Positions 8,983-17,515 of a stretch of 64,000 bases of DNA are shown piece after piece. Origin of the DNA: Bradyrhizobium retamae (GTDB lineage Bacteria; Pseudomonadota; Alphaproteobacteria; Rhizobiales; Xanthobacteraceae); contig NZ_LLYA01000112.1 in assembly GCF_001440415.1 (NCBI RefSeq), forward strand, positions 310,001-374,000, written 5' to 3'. A program made the translations under genes and the position numbers. Numbering within the stretch: the first letter of the stretch is position 1; the number at the start of each line of letters is the position of its first letter. The notes beneath the pieces are model-generated. The model saw only the letters and a program-made list of their open reading frames with translations. It made no database searches and had not been told where the DNA came from.

Positions 8983-9471
8983 ATGACCGCGTTTCGTCAA
9001 AGTGTCGAAGCCATGATACCGGCGCTCCGCCGCTATGCCCGCGCGCTCGCGCGCGATGCCGATATCGCCGATGACCTGGTGCAGGACACGCTGGTGCGTG
9101 CGTTGCGTTCGGAACGATTGTTTCTCGGTGGCGACGTCAGGAGCTGGCTCTATACGATCCTGACCAATTTGAACAAGAACCGGCGACGGTCGCTGGCGCG
9201 GCGGCCGCAATTCATGCCGCTGCTCGACAACAACCCGGACGCCAGCGGGACCGAGGCGGAAGGCCGCGACATCGCGCGCGCGCTTTCGACGCTGGTGGAA
9301 GAGCAACGCTCGGTGCTGCTGCTGGTGATGCTGGAAGGATTGAGCTACCGCGAGGTTGCCGACATCCAGGGCGTGCCGATCGGCACCGTAATGTCCCGGC
9401 TTGCCCGCGCACGCGCGCACGTCAAGGCTTCGCTTGAAGGCGAGCGTGCGGCGCTGCGGCGGGTGAAATGA
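8983..9471 (+). CDS. ECF-type RNA polymerase sigma factor
   Basis: A 162-aa extracytoplasmic-function sigma factor. Region 2 covers about residues 8-75, with the DDLVQDTLVRAL helix and the RSWLYTILTNLNKNRRR segment that contacts the -10 element. Region 4 spans about 100-155, with LSYREVADIQGVPIGTVMSRLARAR as its helix-turn-helix. The anti-sigma gene follows 59 bases downstream, so the pair is probably an autoregulated stress switch. The Shine-Dalgarno sequence before the ATG is weak. No EcfG-type GGAAC/GTT promoter was found upstream. The inducing signal is unknown. Confidence 0.92.
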   Translation: MTAFRQSVEAMIPALRRYARALARDADIADDLVQDTLVRALRSERLFLGGDVRSWLYTILTNLNKNRRRSLARRPQFMPLLDNNPDASGTEAEGRDIARALSTLVEEQRSVLLLVMLEGLSYREVADIQGVPIGTVMSRLARARAHVKASLEGERAALRRVK

Positions 9472-9530
9472 TCAAAGCGTGATGGCAGGCGTTATCATCG
9501 ACAGGTTTCGAATAGACAGAGACGACGACA

Positions 9531-10304
9531 ATGACCGATCCCAACATCCCCGTCACCGAAGACGAGCTGCATGCTTACGTCGACAACGAGCTGCCGGCGG
9601 AACGCCGCGGCGATGTCGAGGCGTGGCTCACTGCGCATCCCGACGATGCCGCGCGGGTGCGGTCGTGGCGCACGATGGCGGAAGCGCTGCGTGCGCGGTA
9701 TGATTCCGTCGCCGACGAGGCGGTGCCGAGGCGGCTCGAGATCGAACAGCTGGTACAACAGCCGCGCAAATGGGTGTACGGCGCGATCGCAGCCGCGCTG
9801 GCGGCATTCATCGTCGGCGGCGGCGTCGGATGGCTGGCGCGCGGCGCTTCCGCCGCGCCCTCGGCGATCCAGAGTTTCACTACGGAGGCGCTTGATGCGC
9901 ATCGGCTTTACGTGGTGGAGGTCCGCCATCCGGTCGAAGTGCCCGGCAGCGAACGCGCCCATCTCCAGAAGTGGCTGTCCAAGCGGTGCGGTTGGGTCGT
10001 CCGCGCGCCCGAATTGACGGCGGTCGGTCTGAAGCTCGTCGGCGGTCGGCTGTTGCCGGGTCCCGCGGGGCCCGCATCCTTCATGATGTACGAGAGCGCA
10101 TCGGGCGAACGCATTACGATCTACACTGCAAAGTCGGACGCCGAAGCAACGCAAATGCGATATCAGGAGCAAGGCAAGGAGAACTCGCTGTTCTGGGCCG
10201 ATGACGGCGTTGCCTATGCGGTGGTGTCCAGCGGCATTGACCGTGAGCGGCTGACGCCAATCGCCCAGGCCGTCTACGACCAGCTGGAGAAAAGCGGCGG
10301 ATAG
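9531..10304 (+). CDS. Membrane-anchored anti-sigma factor
   Basis: A 257-aa protein. The N-terminal VTEDELHAYVDNELPAERR segment is typical of cytoplasmic anti-sigma domains in alphaproteobacteria. A single transmembrane helix follows at about residues 84-104 (IAAALAAFIVGGGVGWLA), then a roughly 150-residue periplasmic domain. The zinc-binding HxxxCxxC motif of the ZAS class is absent. Position directly behind the ECF sigma gene supports the call. The periplasmic part presumably senses the signal, but resembles nothing I can name. Confidence 0.85.
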   Translation: MTDPNIPVTEDELHAYVDNELPAERRGDVEAWLTAHPDDAARVRSWRTMAEALRARYDSVADEAVPRRLEIEQLVQQPRKWVYGAIAAALAAFIVGGGVGWLARGASAAPSAIQSFTTEALDAHRLYVVEVRHPVEVPGSERAHLQKWLSKRCGWVVRAPELTAVGLKLVGGRLLPGPAGPASFMMYESASGERITIYTAKSDAEATQMRYQEQGKENSLFWADDGVAYAVVSSGIDRERLTPIAQAVYDQLEKSGG

Positions 10305-10615
10305 GCAACATGATGCGGCAGATTGGCAACACCCGCGCCGCTTGTCCAAATTCCGACATCGAAAATCTGGAATCAAAACACCGGCGCGTCTCATTAATGC
10401 ACCGGGTGATCACGCGAAAATGAGTAGCGCTCGATCCGCCGATCGGCGCAAGCGGCCTCGATCGGGGTTTGGTACCGCGCTGGTCCCCCTTTCGAGGCCG
10501 CCCCTTTTCCGGAAAACCCTTTGTTTCCCGGGAAAAAGCGCGCTTTTTGGGAAACTCCTGCTCGGAACCCCGTTATCCAATTCCACGCAAAATCTGCGCC
10601 GCGAACCCGGCCGAA
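10305..10615. other. Intergenic stretch between convergent anti-sigma and dnaJ-like genes
   Basis: No gene is supported here. It holds a perfect 10-base inverted repeat (GCGGCCTCGA at 10452-10461 with TCGAGGCCGC at 10492-10501) followed by a C/T-rich run, and a 16-base palindrome of A-runs and T-runs around GCGCGC (10533-10548). Either could end transcription from the two converging genes. Confidence 0.45.
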
Positions 10616-11584
10616 TCATCCGAAATCGCTGCGCGGATTGTACGGGTGGCCATCGCGCCACTTGTGCATCAATGCCTCGAGCTCGCTATCGTTCCCGTCG
10701 GGCAAAATAATTCGGGTGGTGACGAGCAGGTCCCCGGTTTCCCCGGGCTTGGGCAGGCCCTTGCCCTTGAGGCGGAAGGTGCGGCCGCTCGAGGTATTTT
10801 TCGGGATCGAGAGTTCGACCGCGCCACCCAGGGTGGGCACGCGAACCTTGCCGCCCAGCACCGCCTCATAGAGCGTGATGGGCAGATCCAGGCGCAAATC
10901 GCTGCCATCCACCTTGAAGAAGGGATGCGGGGCGATGCTGATCGTAATCAGGAGATCACCCGGCGGGTGGCCCGGCGCGGTTTCGCCCTGCCCCTTTAGC
11001 CGGATCTGCTGACCGGCGGTGACGCCTGCGGGGATCTTGACGTTGAGCTCCTTGCCGGTCGGCAAACGGACGCGCTTTTCCCCGCCCTTGACCGACTCTT
11101 CCAGCGATACCGTCATGGTGACGTTCAGATCGAGATCGAGCCCGACTCCACCGGTGTCGAATTCAAAGGTCCGGCCGCCGCCGGCACGTCCGCTCCTGGC
11201 TGCGCCGCCGAACATGCTGTTGAGGATGTCCTCGAAGCCCGCGCCGCCCATGCCGCCGGGGCCGCCGCCGCTGCGGAAAGTGTAGGATTCGAAACCGCCT
11301 CCACCGGCTCGGCCGCGCGGGTCGCCGGAAAAGCCGCCACCAGGAAAACCTTGGAAGCGCGGCTTGCCATCGGCATCGATCTCACCGCGATCGAACTGCT
11401 TGCGCTTGTCTTCGTCGCCGATGATCTCGTTGGCTGCGTTGATCTCGGAAAATCGCGCCGCAGCCTTCGGATCGTTCTTGTTGTTGTCAGGGTGATGCTT
11501 CTTGGCGAGCTTGCGGTAGGCACTCTTGATCGCCGTAGCGCTGGCGCCTCGCGGCACCCCCAAGACCTCATAGGGGTCGCGCAT
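10616..11584 (-). CDS. DnaJ-class co-chaperone of the CbpA type
   Basis: A 322-aa J-domain protein that would stimulate DnaK ATPase. The J domain (residues 1-70) carries the HPD motif at 31-33. A Gly/Phe-rich linker runs from about 75 to 130 and includes GGGFESYTFRSGGG. The C-terminal substrate-binding domains follow (about 135-310). The Cys-rich zinc domain of true DnaJ is absent, so this is CbpA/DjlA-like rather than DnaJ. AAGGAG lies close before the ATG. It is convergent with the anti-sigma gene, and dnaK is not in the window. Confidence 0.92.
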   Translation of the reverse strand: MRDPYEVLGVPRGASATAIKSAYRKLAKKHHPDNNKNDPKAAARFSEINAANEIIGDEDKRKQFDRGEIDADGKPRFQGFPGGGFSGDPRGRAGGGGFESYTFRSGGGPGGMGGAGFEDILNSMFGGAARSGRAGGGRTFEFDTGGVGLDLDLNVTMTVSLEESVKGGEKRVRLPTGKELNVKIPAGVTAGQQIRLKGQGETAPGHPPGDLLITISIAPHPFFKVDGSDLRLDLPITLYEAVLGGKVRVPTLGGAVELSIPKNTSSGRTFRLKGKGLPKPGETGDLLVTTRIILPDGNDSELEALMHKWRDGHPYNPRSDFG

Positions 11585-11709
11585 CCGTCACGTCTCCTTC
11601 ACGGAAATTCGGTTTTTGAAGCTTAGGGCAATTCGCCCGCTTTGGCTTCATCTGGGGAGCCAGTTGCATTTTTGCAACTACCCACGTCGCTTGAAGTCGA
11701 TTTGAGGCG

Positions 11710-12117
11710 TTATCCCCTCGTCCACGGCTTAATCGTATGGATTTCCCATCTACCATGGCCTGCCTTGCAGGCGGCGCCCTGCAGCCAGCTTTCCGAGCGG
11801 CCGTTGACGTAACTCGCCAGGAAATCCCGGCAGGTGCGCCCATCTTCCGCAGAATAGGCCTGGGACAGCGGCGTCACCGAGCCGCGCGCGCCGGTCTCCG
11901 GATTTTCCCAGGCCTGGCTGGAATCCTTGTCGCCCTTGGTCAGCACGTCGGAGGCGGCGGTGCGGGCAAAGGCGAGATCGCTCTCGGTCGGCACCGGTGG
12001 GGCGGCCGGTTGCTCGCCCAGTGCACCCGTGACGTCGGCAGCGCCCATCCTGGCGTAGGCATCCGGCCGCGACAGGCTGCAGCCGCCCGAGCCGAGACCG
12101 ATCAAAATCAACGTCAT
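11710..12117 (-). CDS. RT0821/Lpp0805-type (17 kDa surface antigen-like) lipoprotein
   Basis: The C-terminal half has the 17-kDa-antigen pattern: [17 protein letters not shown], then [15 protein letters not shown], then [12 protein letters not shown]. It is probably outer-membrane associated. A lipobox-like LGSGGC lies near the N-terminus, suggesting lipidation. The start is uncertain: the ATG at 12117 has AGGGG eight bases upstream but leaves a very short signal with no basic residues. An in-frame ATG at 12225 would overlap the divergent pdxH promoter. No partner gene is evident. Confidence 0.75.
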   Translation of the reverse strand: MTLILIGLGSGGCSLSRPDAYARMGAADVTGALGEQPAAPPVPTESDLAFARTAASDVLTKGDKDSSQAWENPETGARGSVTPLSQAYSAEDGRTCRDFLASYVNGRSESWLQGAACKAGHGRWEIHTIKPWTRG

Positions 12118-12239
12118 CACGGCGCCCCTCGACCCGATCGCCGATAGGCCAACGCGTCCCCATGCCCTATATAGGGCGTGCCCGTATCGGGGCTGCAACG
12201 CGTTCTGGGACGCGAGGGTACGCAACTGGGACTCCTGAC

Positions 12240-12881
12240 ATGACGGACACGACCTCCATCAAACACCCGACACCGTTAACATCAGGTGATTTTACCGCGG
12301 CCGAGGAACCGTTTGCGCTGTTCGCCGAGTGGTTTGCAGAAGCCGTGAAGTCCGAACCGAACGATCCCAACGCGATGGCGCTGGCGACCGTCGATGCCGA
12401 CGGGCTACCCGATGTCCGGATGGTGCTGATGAAGGACTTTGATGCCGATGGGTTCGTGTTCTACAGCCACATCGCCAGCCAGAAGGGCCGCGAACTCGCC
12501 GCAAATCCTAAGGCGGCTTTACTATTTCACTGGAAGTCGCTGCGCCGTCAGGTGCGCATCCGCGGCAGCGTGACGCCGGTAACGGACGAGGAAGCCGACG
12601 CCTATTTCGCGACGCGTCCGAAGCAGGCACAGATCGGCGCCTGGGCCAGCAAGCAGTCGCAGCCGCTGGAGAGCCGTTTCGCCTTCGAGCAGGCAATCGC
12701 CAAGGTCGCGGCCAAATACGTCATCGGCGAAGTGCCGCGCCCGCCCGGCTGGAGTGGCTGGCGCATTACGCCCCAGCGTTTCGAATTCTGGCACGACCGA
12801 CCGTACCGCCTGCACGACCGCATCGAATTCCGCCGCGATGCGCCGTCACAAGCCTGGAGCAAGGTGCGGCTCTATCCCTAA
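12240..12881 (+). CDS. pdxH: Pyridoxamine 5'-phosphate oxidase
   Basis: A 213-aa FMN enzyme that oxidises pyridoxamine-P or pyridoxine-P to pyridoxal-P. Visible signatures are [21 protein letters not shown] near residue 40, the [20 protein letters not shown]/substrate segment, [12 protein letters not shown], and the C-terminal [19 protein letters not shown] with RLHDR. The ATG at 12240 gives the family N-terminus; an in-frame ATG at 12162 lies within the divergent lipoprotein gene's leader and is not needed. It is apparently a single-gene unit. Confidence 0.96.
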   Translation: MTDTTSIKHPTPLTSGDFTAAEEPFALFAEWFAEAVKSEPNDPNAMALATVDADGLPDVRMVLMKDFDADGFVFYSHIASQKGRELAANPKAALLFHWKSLRRQVRIRGSVTPVTDEEADAYFATRPKQAQIGAWASKQSQPLESRFAFEQAIAKVAAKYVIGEVPRPPGWSGWRITPQRFEFWHDRPYRLHDRIEFRRDAPSQAWSKVRLYP

Positions 12882-12942
12882 ACTCAAAAGCGTCATGGGC
12901 GGGCCAAGGCGCGAAACCCGTCTTGGTGTAGGATGTCCCGAC

Positions 12943-13000
12943 CATCCACGTCCCTCGATGTGATCAGCACGACGTGGATGCCCGGGACAACCCCGGGCAT
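12943..13000. repeat. Intergenic palindromic repeat (CCACGTC / CCCGGGCAT type)
   Basis: Two adjoining perfect inverted repeats: CATCCACGTC (12943-12952) with GACGTGGATG (12971-12980), then ATGCCCGGG (12978-12986) with CCCGGGCAT (12992-13000). The layout resembles a dispersed Bradyrhizobium intergenic repeat. It lies between pdxH and the next gene on the same strand. Confidence 0.65.
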
Positions 13001-13022
13001 AACGGACAACGAGAGAACCTAA

Positions 13023-13775
13023 ATGCCCTCTTCATCTAACGCGCCGCGGCGCACGTTGCTCCTGACCGGTGCCAGCCGCGGCATCGGCCATGCCACCGCG
13101 ATCCGGTTTTCCTCGGCCGGCTGGCGCGTCATCACCTGTTCGCGGCACGCCTTCCCGGAAGTCTGCCCGTGGGGCGCCGGTCCGGAGGATCACATCGAGG
13201 TCGACCTCGGCAGTCATGACGACACCGTGCGTGCGATTTCCGAGATTCGCAGGCGGCTGGAGAACGACGAGCTGCACGCGCTGGTCAACAACGCCGCGAT
13301 CTCGCCGAAGGCGCCGGGCGGCGGGCGGCTCGGCACCATGGACACCGATGTCGAAACCTGGAACCACGTCTTTCACGTCAACTTCTTCGCGCCGATCATG
13401 ATCGCGCGCGGACTGATCGAGGAATTGAAGCACGCCAGGGGCGCGGTGGTGAACGTCACCTCGATCGCGGGCTCGCGCGTGCACCCGTTCGCGGGCGCGG
13501 CCTATGCGACCTCGAAGGCGGCGCTTGCGTCACTCACACGGGAAATGGCCTTCGATTTCGGCCGGGTCGGCGTCCGCGTCAACGCGATCGCGCCGGGCGA
13601 GATCGACACCTCGATCCTGTCGCCGGGCACCGAGAAGATCGTCGAGCAGCAGATTCCGATGCACCGCCTCGGCACGCCGGACGAGGTTGCCAAAATCATC
13701 TATGTGCTGTGCACCGAAACCAGTTCGTATGTGAACGGCGCCGAGATTCACATCAACGGCGGCCAGCACGTTTAG
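13023..13775 (+). CDS. SDR-family NAD(P)-dependent oxidoreductase
   Basis: A 250-aa classical short-chain dehydrogenase. The nucleotide motif TGASRGIGHA is at about residues 15-24, with NNAA at about 88-91. The catalytic Ser is in VTSIAGSR, and YATSK supplies the Tyr-x3-Lys pair. The C-terminal substrate region ends in NGAEIHINGGQHV. GAGAGAACCTAA precedes the ATG. The length is normal for the family. Substrate is unknown, and there is no operon partner: the repeat follows directly on the 3' side. Confidence 0.9.
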   Translation: MPSSSNAPRRTLLLTGASRGIGHATAIRFSSAGWRVITCSRHAFPEVCPWGAGPEDHIEVDLGSHDDTVRAISEIRRRLENDELHALVNNAAISPKAPGGGRLGTMDTDVETWNHVFHVNFFAPIMIARGLIEELKHARGAVVNVTSIAGSRVHPFAGAAYATSKAALASLTREMAFDFGRVGVRVNAIAPGEIDTSILSPGTEKIVEQQIPMHRLGTPDEVAKIIYVLCTETSSYVNGAEIHINGGQHV

Positions 13776-13791
13776 TGCATGACGTGATCTT

Positions 13792-13871
13792 GTAGGATGG
13801 GTAGAGCGCAGCGAAACTCATCAACCGGCTCGCGATGAAGGATGGGTATCGCTTCGCTCCACCCATCCTAC
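13792..13871. repeat. Palindromic repeat, GTAGGATGGGTAGAGCG family, copy 1
   Basis: The left arm (13792-13822) begins GTAGGATGGGTAGAGCGCAG and the right arm (13841-13871) is its near-perfect reverse complement, ending in CACCCATCCTAC. The same element recurs at 37049-37129. It sits between the SDR gene and the convergent small gene. Confidence 0.85.
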
Positions 13872-13892
13872 GCTACATCGCATGCTCGCCGT

Positions 13893-14114
13893 TCACTCCG
13901 CGCAAAACTTCCGCTGCGCAGTGCGCAGAGCAGTCGTCGCAGCGACGTTGAACGTGCTCGAACACTCGTCCTCGTTCTCGCCGTCCGCCAGCACAGCACC
14001 GCAGTGCCGGCAAAGCCGCGTCGAGAACGCCTGCGCCTTGCCAACGCTGCGGCTCTGCTGATAGCGGGCCAGGTCGATGACGTTGCGTGGCGACATTATA
14101 AGTTTCTCAACCAT
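13893..14114 (-). CDS. Small hypothetical protein with Cys-rich (CxxC) segment
   Basis: A 73-aa protein I do not recognise. The N-terminus MVEKLIMSPRNVIDLARYQQ is followed by Cys35, Cys38 (CRHC), Cys51 and Cys71; the spacing could bind zinc. GAGGATCCC precedes the ATG at 14114, and an in-frame ATG at 14153 adds 13 residues. It follows corA on the same strand after a 130-base gap with a hairpin, so it is probably transcribed separately. It looks like a genuine gene because codon use matches its neighbours. Confidence 0.65.
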   Translation of the reverse strand: MVEKLIMSPRNVIDLARYQQSRSVGKAQAFSTRLCRHCGAVLADGENEDECSSTFNVAATTALRTAQRKFCAE

Positions 14115-14173
14115 GGGATCCTCGCGGCCTGAGAGACGCGTTATCGCAGACAAGTTTCGACCATTCGTTCAGT

Positions 14174-14197
14174 CCACCGCTCAAATTTTAGCGGTGG
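14174..14197. other. Hairpin between corA and the small Cys-rich gene
   Basis: Perfect 8-base arms CCACCGCT (14174-14181) and AGCGGTGG (14190-14197) enclose an A/T-rich loop. There is no T-tract on the minus strand, so it is not a standard intrinsic terminator for corA. It could act as an RNA stability element or an operator. Confidence 0.4.
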
Positions 14198-14243
14198 AAT
14201 TGAGCCGATCTTTCGCACATCGGGAACCGCACGGAACTGTGAT

Positions 14244-15221
14244 CTACAGCCACTTCTTCCATCTGAAGAACAAGTACGGCAGCACTGCTGCCATGAGCAT
14301 CATGATGAGCGCCATCGGATAGCCCTGCGGCCATTCGAGTTCCGGCATCACCTTGAAGTTCATGCCGTAGACCGACGCGATCAAGGTCGGCGGCATCAGC
14401 ACCACCGCCATTACCGAGAACAGCTTGATGATGTTGTTCTGTTCGAGATTGACGACGCCGAGCATGGCATCGAGCGTGAAAGTGATCTTGTTGGAGAGAT
14501 AGGAAGCGTGGTCGGTCAGGGAAACGACGTCGCGCTGCATGGTCTTGAGCTGCTCGCGCATGTCCTTGGACCATTTGGCGCCTTCCACCACCGCCGACAG
14601 GAAGGTGACGACGCGGCCGATCGAGACCAGGCTCTCGCGGATCTTGGAGACCAGGTCCCCCTTGCGCCCGATTGCGATCAGGATCTGCGAGTATCGCTTG
14701 GCCTGACCATGCCGTACGCTTTCCGGCTCGAAGATGTCATGCGAGACCTGGTCGACCTCGGCACCGGCGCGCTCCAGAATATCAGCGCAGCGGTCGATCA
14801 CCGCGTCGAGCAGTTCCATCAGCACCATCTCGCCCGATATTCCCGGCAGGCATGAGCGCGCCAGCTTGTGCTCAACGAGCGCAAACGGCTTCGGCTCGTC
14901 GTAGCGCACCGTCACCAGACGATGACCGGCGAGGATGAAGGTGACGGCCGTGGTCTTCGGCATATCGGTGTCGGATTGGCACATCAGCGTCGCGGTCATG
15001 TAGCGGGCGCCGTTCTCAATGTAGAGCCGGCTGGAAATCTCGATCTCCTGCATGTCCTCCCGGGTCGGCACCGCAATCCCGGCCAGCCGCTCAACCGCAC
15101 GGTCCTCCTGCCCCGTCGGGTTCAACAGGTCGATCCAGACCGCATTGTCCGGCAATGCCGTCGGGTCCACGTCCGGGAGCTTCTTCAGGGTAGATTCGTA
15201 GGGAACAAACACCGAAAACAT
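14244..15221 (-). CDS. corA: CorA-family magnesium transporter
   Basis: A 325-aa CorA channel. The large N-terminal cytoplasmic domain is followed by two C-terminal transmembrane helices. The signature YGMNF (with GMN selectivity motif) sits at the end of the first helix, followed by the MPELEWPQGYP loop and the helix ending FFRWKKWL. This is an inner-membrane homopentamer for Mg2+ (also Co2+/Ni2+) uptake. The ATG at 15221 has GGAG six bases upstream. A TTG two codons earlier is too close to that site. No Mg-sensing leader was recognised. Confidence 0.95.
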   Translation of the reverse strand: MFSVFVPYESTLKKLPDVDPTALPDNAVWIDLLNPTGQEDRAVERLAGIAVPTREDMQEIEISSRLYIENGARYMTATLMCQSDTDMPKTTAVTFILAGHRLVTVRYDEPKPFALVEHKLARSCLPGISGEMVLMELLDAVIDRCADILERAGAEVDQVSHDIFEPESVRHGQAKRYSQILIAIGRKGDLVSKIRESLVSIGRVVTFLSAVVEGAKWSKDMREQLKTMQRDVVSLTDHASYLSNKITFTLDAMLGVVNLEQNNIIKLFSVMAVVLMPPTLIASVYGMNFKVMPELEWPQGYPMALIMMLMAAVLPYLFFRWKKWL

Positions 15222-15558
15222 AGGCAACTCCGGAACGGTGGAAATCCACCCAGCGGCACTAAACCCGATTCTGGCAAGCGCTTCATGACCCTCGCATTAA
15301 CCGGCAGTCGATATTTGTGGCAGCGGGGTGGCGGCGGTGCGGCCGCGATCTGGTTCCGCGCCATCCCTGCCTAGAAATAGACCGGAAGTCGCGAAATTTG
15401 CGGCATAAAAGCCACAGCCAGCCTTCCGCAGCGCAGAACGGACACGCAAATGCTGGCATGTCAGCCGGCTTTTGCGGATAATGGGATTAATGGAATCGTC
15501 GCGTTTGAGGCGCAAGATTGTGGCTTGCGAACGCCTGACTTTCGATTGGAAGTACACC
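15222..15558. other. Divergent intergenic region between corA and the L,D-transpeptidase gene
   Basis: This holds the promoters of both genes. I see no recognisable riboswitch, terminator or repeat and no supported small gene. Confidence 0.4.
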
Positions 15559-16248
15559 ATGTCGTCGCTGAAAGTAATTTTGGGGCTGCTCGCCGCCGGC
15601 CTTGCGTTGTCCGGCTGCATGCCGGCAACCACTTACCAAGCCGCCCCTGAAGCCACCCTCAAGCCGAACGACAAGGCCCAGCTCGCCAAGGCGCGTTACG
15701 CCGCGGTCAAGCCGCCGGAACCGTTCCGCCGCGCGATCGTCGACTATCACCGCAAGGAACTGCCCGGTACCATCGTTGTCGATTCCGACAACCACTACCT
15801 CTATCTGGTCCAGGACGGTGGCAAGGCGATCCGCTATGGCGTCACCGTCGGCGAGGAAGCGCTTGCCTTCTCCGGCATCGCGCGCGTCGGAAACATGGCG
15901 GAATGGCCGAAATGGACGCCGACCGCGGACATTCACAAGCGTATTGAGGGCCTGCCGGCTTCGGTGCCCGGCGGCGTCGACAATCCGCTCGGCGCCCGCG
16001 CGCTCTACCTGTACCAGGGCAACCGCGACACGCTGTTCCGCATCCACGGCACCAACCAGCCGGAATATATCGGCGCCTCGATCTCGTCGGGCTGCATCCG
16101 CATGACCAACGAAGACGTCATCGACCTCTACAGCCGGGTGAAGACGGGCACCGTGGTCGTCGTGCTCGAACCCAAGCAGGGCGACTCGCCGTTCAATTCC
16201 AAGATGGCGCTGCAGGGCGGCGGCAACAGCAGCTCGATGGCGCAGTAG
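15559..16248 (+). CDS. YkuD-domain L,D-transpeptidase lipoprotein
   Basis: A 229-aa protein with a lipoprotein signal (LALSGC, lipidated Cys20). Its YkuD catalytic domain contains HGTN (His163) and SSGCIRM (nucleophile Cys179). Such enzymes form 3-3 peptidoglycan cross-links or attach outer-membrane proteins to peptidoglycan; the specific role is not visible. The ATG at 15559 is preceded by GGAAG and starts the signal peptide. Longer in-frame starts at 15472 add a non-signal extension. A strong terminator follows 33 bases after the stop. Confidence 0.94.
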   Translation: MSSLKVILGLLAAGLALSGCMPATTYQAAPEATLKPNDKAQLAKARYAAVKPPEPFRRAIVDYHRKELPGTIVVDSDNHYLYLVQDGGKAIRYGVTVGEEALAFSGIARVGNMAEWPKWTPTADIHKRIEGLPASVPGGVDNPLGARALYLYQGNRDTLFRIHGTNQPEYIGASISSGCIRMTNEDVIDLYSRVKTGTVVVVLEPKQGDSPFNSKMALQGGGNSSSMAQ

Positions 16249-16276
16249 CCGACGCTGGTTACACTGCAGTGGAAGA

Positions 16277-17431
16277 TCAAGAGCGCCGGTTTTTCCGGCG
16301 CTTTTTCGTTGCGGGCTTCTGTTCGCGCGCCGGCGCGGCCTTTTCCGATTTCTCGCCATTCGATTCAGCGTCCGGCTTGGCCGCATCGGGCTTCGCACCA
16401 GACTTGTTTGCATCAGGCTTGTCAGACCTGTTGGCGTCGGGTTTGGCGTCGTCGGGTTTGGCGGCGACCTCGCGCGGCGGCGCTTCCTCGGGCCGTTCGG
16501 CCGGCAACAGCGGCGCTCTCTGCGGCAGCGGGTCCCAGACGTCCCATTGGCAGATCCGGTAATTGCCGCGTCGTTCCATCAGATCGAGATGGATGTGGTC
16601 CTCATGGTACCAATCCGAGCCCGGGCCCAGCACCGTCGAGAACCGTGCGCAGACGGAATGCAGCACGGTCTCGCGCAATTCCCGCGGCACTGTGCGGTCG
16701 GTCAGCGAGATCAGGCGGCCGTTGCCGAGCCTGAAGGCGCGCACATCAAGCGCGTTGGCGCGGCCATGCTCGGAGAGTTTTGCGCCGACGATGCGGTTAC
16801 GGCCACGGCACTCGAACGAGTCGAAATTGTCGAGATCGGACACGGCGCTGCCAAGGCGCTCAGCGAGCGGTGCGATATCCTTGCGGATCCACTCTGCCAG
16901 CGCTGACGCCATGGGACAACGCAGGATCGCCGCCGGCTTCACCGACACCCGCCGCTTGTCCGGCAACACGATCGCCTCAAGCCGCACCAGGTCCTCGCCC
17001 CCGCAGCCGCCGGCGCCGCGGATATCGGGGATGCTGGGCGCAATGGCGACTTCGTCCGTCAGCGCCAGGCGGCACGCGGAGGGTTGTGGCGTGGGCTGCG
17101 GTGCAGGCGCGGCCTGCTCGTTGGCCTGGTCTTTCTCAGGCGACGCCTGCTCCTTCTCGGCCGCCTTCTCAGGCTCGGCAGACGGCGCCTCAGCGGGACG
17201 CGGCTTCGGCAGCGGCACAGCCACACGGCGCGCCTTTCCTCGCGCACGCGGCTGTAAATCCCTGAACAGGTCGTCCCACGGCGCGGCGCGTGAGGTTTTC
17301 GCCGCCCAGGCCGGCTCGACTGGCATGCCAATCAACAGCGCGGCCGCGGCAGCGGTAACCATTGCCGCTCCAATGCGGCCAAAGGTGCCATTAGCCCATT
17401 TTCGGCTTGCTTTCTGCGCGGTAAAGTTCAT
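16277..17431 (-). CDS. Extensin-family (Extensin_2/DUF-type) exported protein with low-complexity tails
   Basis: A 384-aa protein with an N-terminal signal/membrane segment (about residues 21-43). A Pro/Ala/Glu-rich linker with QPTPQPS follows, then a conserved core from ACRLALTDEV (about 118) to NYRICQWDVWDPLPQ (about 303). The core contains EHGRANALDVRAF and WYHEDHIHLDL, a metal-peptidase-like His/Asp pattern seen in extensin-like and D-alanyl-D-alanine peptidase-type folds. The last about 80 residues are Lys/Asp/Ala/Pro repeats ending KKRRKNRRS. It is convergent with the L,D-transpeptidase gene; both probably act on the cell wall (inference). Confidence 0.85.
   Translation of the reverse strand: MNFTAQKASRKWANGTFGRIGAAMVTAAAAALLIGMPVEPAWAAKTSRAAPWDDLFRDLQPRARGKARRVAVPLPKPRPAEAPSAEPEKAAEKEQASPEKDQANEQAAPAPQPTPQPSACRLALTDEVAIAPSIPDIRGAGGCGGEDLVRLEAIVLPDKRRVSVKPAAILRCPMASALAEWIRKDIAPLAERLGSAVSDLDNFDSFECRGRNRIVGAKLSEHGRANALDVRAFRLGNGRLISLTDRTVPRELRETVLHSVCARFSTVLGPGSDWYHEDHIHLDLMERRGNYRICQWDVWDPLPQRAPLLPAERPEEAPPREVAAKPDDAKPDANRSDKPDANKSGAKPDAAKPDAESNGEKSEKAAPAREQKPATKKRRKNRRS
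16282..16306 (+). terminator. Intrinsic terminator of the L,D-transpeptidase gene
   Basis: A perfect 8-base stem AGCGCCGG/CCGGCGCT with a TTTTT loop is followed by a T-run on the plus strand. It lies wholly inside the 3' coding end of the convergent extensin-family gene and encodes part of its basic C-terminal tail. Confidence 0.88.
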
Positions 17432-17515
17432 TTCAATTCCATGAACTTAACCCCGATCCGCCAGCAATGTTCGCGGATCGCGCGGCAATAAAACAACCAT
17501 CGGAGGAAAGTGCGT

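Noticed and set aside
10342..10710. 122-aa plus-strand frame after the anti-sigma gene
   Set aside because: It is Arg/Pro-rich without domain features, contains strong palindromes and runs into the conserved 3' end of the dnaJ-like gene in antisense.
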